Position numbers and translations under genes: made by a program. A stretch of DNA of 64,000 nt from Tipula vernalis (Eukaryota; Arthropoda; Insecta; Diptera; Tipulidae), in contig OY282560.1 of NCBI GenBank assembly GCA_958295665.1, forward strand, positions 189,010,561 to 189,074,560, read 5' to 3'. Each line of letters begins with the position of its first letter. Position 1 is the stretch's first letter. The notes beneath the pieces are model-generated. The model had not been told where the DNA came from. It worked only from the letters and a program-made list of their open reading frames with translations, and did no database searches. Of the stretch, positions 59,541 to 64,000 are shown in pieces.

Positions 59541-61945
59541 ATTTTTTTTTTTTTTTTTATGCTTTATTATGAATTCATTTAAACAACAATTACAATGCGT
59601 TTTCCGAGATATAGTACATGAACTTTGCTACGGAATACTTTGTGGTTAATTATATACTAGTGACCTAAGCCTTATAAAAGATAATATATTTAAAGGTTAC
59701 AAGATGTATAGCATGAACTTAATTTTACTTAAATCTAATTTTAAAATAAATAAATAACTTAACTAATTACAATTATATAAAGGATTATGTAAATTAATTA
59801 TCAATGTATATTTTCAATAAATGGAAGCTTACTATTATACTTGTTGTAATGATCAATTGCAAGCTCTTTTATCATTTGACATTCGTTTCAGAGTGTAATC
59901 TTCTGGTGCGATATCTTTTAGGAACATTCAATATAAGTTTTAAGAACTTATTTTGCATAACTTGTAATTTTTTGATATGAGTATTGGCCGCATACACCCC
60001 TAATGGTGAACCATACAAAATTACACTCAGAATTAGCATTTTATTATTAAATGAAAATTTTCTTTTTTTATTTAGCAATGGATATAATGTAAAAAATAAT
60101 TTTAAGATTTTACTGACTACAAAATTAAGATGATTTTGGAAAGTGACTTTTTGATCCAAGAGGATACCCAGATATTTAACCTGCTTCTCCCAGTTTAATG
60201 AGTGACCATTAATGATTAAATTTGTCTGGGAAAGTTTAGAAGGTAATCTACATCGCGAGAAATAAATAGCTTGAGATTTATTAGCATTAAGCTTAAGACC
60301 CCATTTTTTGAAATAAAGTGCAAGCAAATTCAAATATGTGTTTAGTCTAAAAATTATATCGTGAGAGTGAGTATCCGAGGTATATACGGCTGTGTCGTTA
60401 GCAAAAAGAGCAATTTCACAACCCTCAATCTGAGGAACATAATTCAAAAAAATACAAAACAAAATGGGACTAATCACAGAACCTTGTGGAACTCCCGAAT
60501 AAGTATGCATTAAAGACGAAGTCGAATTCAGAATCTGTACGTAGAATATTTTATCTTCAAAGTAGGCTTTAAGCATTTTGATCAAAAATAACGGAAATTT
60601 TAATTGGAATAGTTTATGTAATAGCCCCTTAATCCAAACAGAATCGAAAGCTTTTTCAAGATCAAGAAGCACCATACCTGTGGACTTATTTGACTGTCTT
60701 TCATCTTTGACATGTTGAATAATACGGTTAACCTGATGTATTGAGGAATGCTGGTGACGAAAACCAAATTGTTGAGGAATTAGCACTCCATTGGATTCGA
60801 TGTGGTCATTGAGCCTGTTTTTGATAACGCATTCAAAAATTTTACTTCAACAGTCCAGTAGATTGATAGCTCGGTAGCTATTGACATCTGACGGGGGTTT
60901 TTCAGGTTTCAGAACCGCCACCACCTTGGCCGTTTTCCACGAATTGGGAAAATAGGAAAGCTTAAAACAGCTGGAAAATAATTGGGTCAGATAGACATAC
61001 CCCGATTCCGGGAGATGTTTTATTAGAATGTTTGGAATTTTATCTGGGCCTGTAGCTTTGAATGGGCGACTGGATTTTATAATATATTTAACCTCTTCAA
61101 TTGATACATTAAACTTAGACACATCAAGTTCAATGAAATCGCTAATACACTGAATATCTTGGCGGATATCATCGGATTCTGTAACACCAGATGAGATTTC
61201 ATATGATTTTTGGAAAAAATTGGCAAGAATTTTACATTTATCTGAAGTGACAATTATTTTGCTATTGTCTTGGGGATTGTTTAATGGTGGAATCGCAGAA
61301 TATTTTTTTTTACATGTTTAATTGCTTGCCAGTAAGGTTTAGAACCTTTGACGAGACATTCAAGTTTATGTTGCCATTTAACGTTAACTATTTCATATAT
61401 TTTTTGCCTTATAACCTGATTTAATAGCTTTACGATATTCTTGAAGAACGGGTCATATTTTCTCATCCATTGTGTCTGCCTAACAATGCGCAGTTTGATT
61501 AAAGATAGCACTTCATCCGAGAGTATAAGTTGATACTTAAATGATGAAGATGTAGTGGGAACAGAGATATCTGCCGCTTGTTGAATACAATCTGTGAATT
61601 GATTTATGGATTCATCAATTTTATTTGTATTTAATTCACGGTCTTCAAAATCAATTGGTATAGAATTTATCTCAATAAAGTTTCTAAAAGAATACCAATC
61701 TGCTAGTTTGTAGTTATATGTCTTTGAAGTCGCGATGGAGTGCAAAGTTTCTGTATTGATGAAACACAGAACAGGGAGATGGTCAGAGTTCATCTCATTT
61801 TTTGTTAAAACGAAGCCAACTGGGCACGAGGGGCTAGCCAAATAAAAATCTAGTGTGCTATTGGACCCATTAGAACGATGGAATGTAGGAGTGTCTGTGA
61901 AATGTAAGACGCAATTTGTATCTATAGAAAGTTCGAAAAGGAAAT
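59541..61945 (-). mobile_element. Jockey-like LINE, 5' truncated, with poly(A) tail
   Basis: A T17 run at 59542-59558 is the poly(A) tail of a minus-strand element; about 310 bp of 3' UTR separates it from the ORF end at 59872. Endonuclease C-terminus, linker and RT are in order up to about 61945, where the sequence changes to piggyBac coding on the other strand. ORF1 and the endonuclease N-terminus are absent, as in ordinary 5' truncation. Target duplication not identified. Confidence 0.8.
59872..61945 (-). pseudogene. LINE ORF2: endonuclease end and reverse transcriptase
   Basis: Three minus-strand frames. 61991-61281 holds the endonuclease end (TPTFHRSNGSNSTLDFYLAS, then NSDHLPVLCFI with the SDH catalytic His). 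61122-60847 holds the RT start (RPFKATGPDKIPNILIKHLP, then WKTAKVVAVLKP). 60786-59872 holds the palm (QFGFRHQHSSIHQVNRI, LLDLEKAFDSVW, SGVPQGSVISPILF) and thumb (YLGILLDQKVTF). The catalytic box reads ALFANDTAVY instead of FADDT, a change of one catalytic Asp to Asn. The frame changes near 61270 and 60840. Reverse transcriptase activity would be abolished. Confidence 0.82.
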
Positions 61946-63526
61946 CCTTTGATCTCAGAAAATTAACTTCTGATGATTTGTATAATATCATAGACGAGAT
62001 TCCGACTGATAATGAATCAGAAGTATCGATGTTGGATGAAAGCGAACAATTTGAAACGATAAATCAACATGAATTATTTGACATAGAACTTATGGAAGTC
62101 ATTTTTGAACAAGACGTCGAACAAAATGAACGTAATTTTATTGAATCTGAATGGAATAGTAACGATGAATCCGACGAAATAGCACCTTCTAATGAAGTTG
62201 GATTTTCTAGAACATCTTGTGTTCCAAACCAATTTATATGCGCTACAAAAAAATGGGGGTTATCAAAATTCATTTATACCAACTACTGTTACCGAAATGA
62301 AAGCGTTTCTCCGTCTGAATATTCTTATGGGCATAAAGAAACTGCCAAGTTATAAAGATTATTGGTCTTCGCAGCTTGAGCTTCGTGATACTTATAGATA
62401 AGCTCAGTCATTAATAGAGATCGTTTCGCATGGTTTCTTGGAGAGGCAACCAAGAAAGCAGGATCAAAATTTTGATAAACTGTAAAAGATTAAGCCAATG
62501 CTGACCAAATTGAGTGAACCATTCTTACAATCAATGAAACCACACGAAAACTAATCAATTGATGAATCGATGATTCGTTTCAAAGGAAGAAGCAGCATTC
62601 GCCAATATATGCCACTGAAACCAATGAAGCGCGGCTACAAAGTGTATGGTTTCGTGCAGATTCAATAGGCTACGTGTGCGAGTTCGAAATTTATACGGGA
62701 AAAGTGAATAACTCAACCGAAAAAAATGTAGGACATCATGTTATTACAAATCTCACAAGAAATATTATTGGCAAACATCATAAAGTTTATTCCGACAATT
62801 TTTTTAACTCAAAACAACTTCAAATAAATTTGCTTGCTAAAGGGATTTACGCATGTGGAACAGTTCGAAAACACCGCAAAGGCATTCCTGATATGAAAGC
62901 AGATAAAATGAATCGAGGGGATTTCGACTGGCTTGTTTCTAAAGGTGGTATTGTCCACGTAAAATGGATGGATCGTAAACCAGTACTGTTTCTGGGGAAT
63001 TTCCATAATTCTACGGAAATTCAAACGGTAGCAAGAAGGAAAAGAGATGGTACCCAAGAAAATATAGCGTGCCCTAGCATGGTCAAAGACTATATACAAT
63101 TGCCATATGGGTTACGTCGATAAATTCGATATGTTGAAATCTAATTATGAAATCGACCGAAAATCACAAAAGTGGTGGCACCGATTTTTTTTTTATTTCC
63201 TGGATGTTGCGGTTGTAAATTCTTACATAATCTTTCAGGAAAGATTAGATTCAAGTATGCATCTAAAAGATTTTCGGCTGTCGCTGTTGGATTAATTACG
63301 GTAGTGGAGAAGTGGACGTCTCGTAAACTCATTCAAGGTAAAAGTGCCATTAGAAGTGCGGTATGACAAAAATGAGCATTTGCCTATGCGGCCAACATCT
63401 GTTAGATGTGCTCTATGTAGCACCAGACGTGAACTGCATAGGACTTTATGGAAATGCTCGACCTGTAACGTTGGTCTATGTTTGAGTCATAACAGAAATT
63501 GTTTTTCCATGTACCATACCAAATGA
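61946..63526 (+). pseudogene. piggyBac-type transposase, frameshifted
   Basis: Plus-strand pieces in order: acidic N-terminus (LTSDDLYNIIDEIPTDNESE), TEMKAFLRLNILMGIKKLPS (about 62290), SIDESMIRFKGRSSIRQYMP with the first catalytic Asp (about 62560), HKVYSDNFFNSKQL with the second Asp (about 62790), VHVKWMDRKPVLFL with the third Asp (about 62965), GYVDKFDMLKSNYEIDRKSQ, WWHRFFFYFLDVAVVNSYII, and a C-terminal Cys/His domain (CALCSTRRELHRTLWKCSTC, ending CFSMYHTK at 63526). Stops and frame changes near 62265, 62400, 62485, 62553, 62670, 63110 and 63295 kill it. The catalytic Asp triad is still legible. TTAA-flanked ends were not identified; the 5' end is cut by the LINE junction. Confidence 0.85.
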
Positions 63527-64000
63527 TAACTATAATGAAGACAAAAGAGACGTACTTTCCTTGTGGTCATTACCATAAAACCACGTATTCCAGTCTGTCA
63601 TGTATGAATTTTAAAAGTTTTGCTTATTTAATTTACAAACTTATTTTATTCTAAAAAAACAAACTCCGGACGCAACGGATTTAAAATTTGTGGTTATTCT
63701 TTATAACCACCAGGACTGAAAGTGAAGGCGAAAAGTGAAAAAATGTAAAAATTCTATAGCTGTAACTCTACCGAAATTACTTATAGAGCAAAAGTTACAG
63801 AGTAGGTACTAAAAGCTAGTATTCACAATAATTGTAAGAATATCGCCGCTGTAAGAATATATACGTTAAGGGCTGTCGCTTTTTTTGCGCTCCTACTTCC
63901 GTCGTTACTTTCATAGTTGCATTTTTTCTTGCCAAAATAACACAAACGTTTTTGTTGTCTGATTCGGGTTAAGCCGGCCCCCTATATCAAAATAAGTTGA
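63527..64000. other. No gene seen; piggyBac 3' flank
   Basis: Contains TTATTCTTTATAACCACCAG near 63693 and TTAAGGGCTGTCGC near 63866, but no convincing piggyBac terminal repeat could be paired with a left end. Confidence 0.35.

Overview
The window reads as nuclear DNA of an insect, most likely a fly (Diptera). It is very AT-rich, has a short 70-bp intron with fly-like splice sites, and is dominated by insect transposon families: Helitron, piggyBac, Tc1/mariner, jockey-like and RNase H-bearing LINEs, a Ty3/gypsy (mag-like) element, MITEs and long-inverted-repeat 'foldback' elements. There is no operon, rRNA or CRISPR structure. Most long open frames are remains of mobile elements or simple-repeat artefacts.

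Likely host genes are few. The clearest is an NADP-dependent isocitrate dehydrogenase at 28493-29957 (minus strand), two exons, with a basic N-terminal exon that looks like a mitochondrial presequence. A decayed multi-exon gene of an unrecognised family lies at 3455-5917 (minus). A short ATG-to-donor exon at 49744-49777, behind a long AT-rich leader, may open a gene whose first intron fills the gene-poor 49.8-59.5 kb region.

Layout. 0-10 kb: foldback copy with 9-bp target duplication (TSD), decayed gene, deleted mariner, TTGAGTTG arrays. 10.5-13.5 kb: LINE lacking its RT core, next to head-to-head TTAGG runs. 14.2-19.2 kb: a 1.85-kb DNA transposon (8-bp TSD) carrying a broken C2H2 zinc-finger gene, two 327-bp MITEs with 7-bp TSDs, and between them a near-perfect palindrome of a tyrosine-recombinase N-terminal domain. 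19.4-22.5 kb: (TA)n, a GC-rich block, an RT scrap, SINE-like pieces. 22.7-28.1 kb: a Helitron with both termini. 28.4-30 kb: Idh. 30-39 kb: foldback elements, satellites and minisatellite-like arrays. 40.2-43.3 kb: palindromes nested within palindromes. 43.8-47.7 kb: a decayed mag-like retroelement with a (TA)n expansion in its leader. 51-58 kb: more foldbacks and a ~105-bp satellite. 59.5-63.5 kb: a jockey-like LINE butted against a broken piggyBac.

The items most worth follow-up are the zinc-finger-carrying transposon at 14230-16080, the recombinase palindrome at 17184-18127, the four-level nested palindrome at 40215-43282, and the foldback families whose termini are fixed here by perfect target duplications. 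Frames, junctions and repeats were read by eye; no database search was possible.
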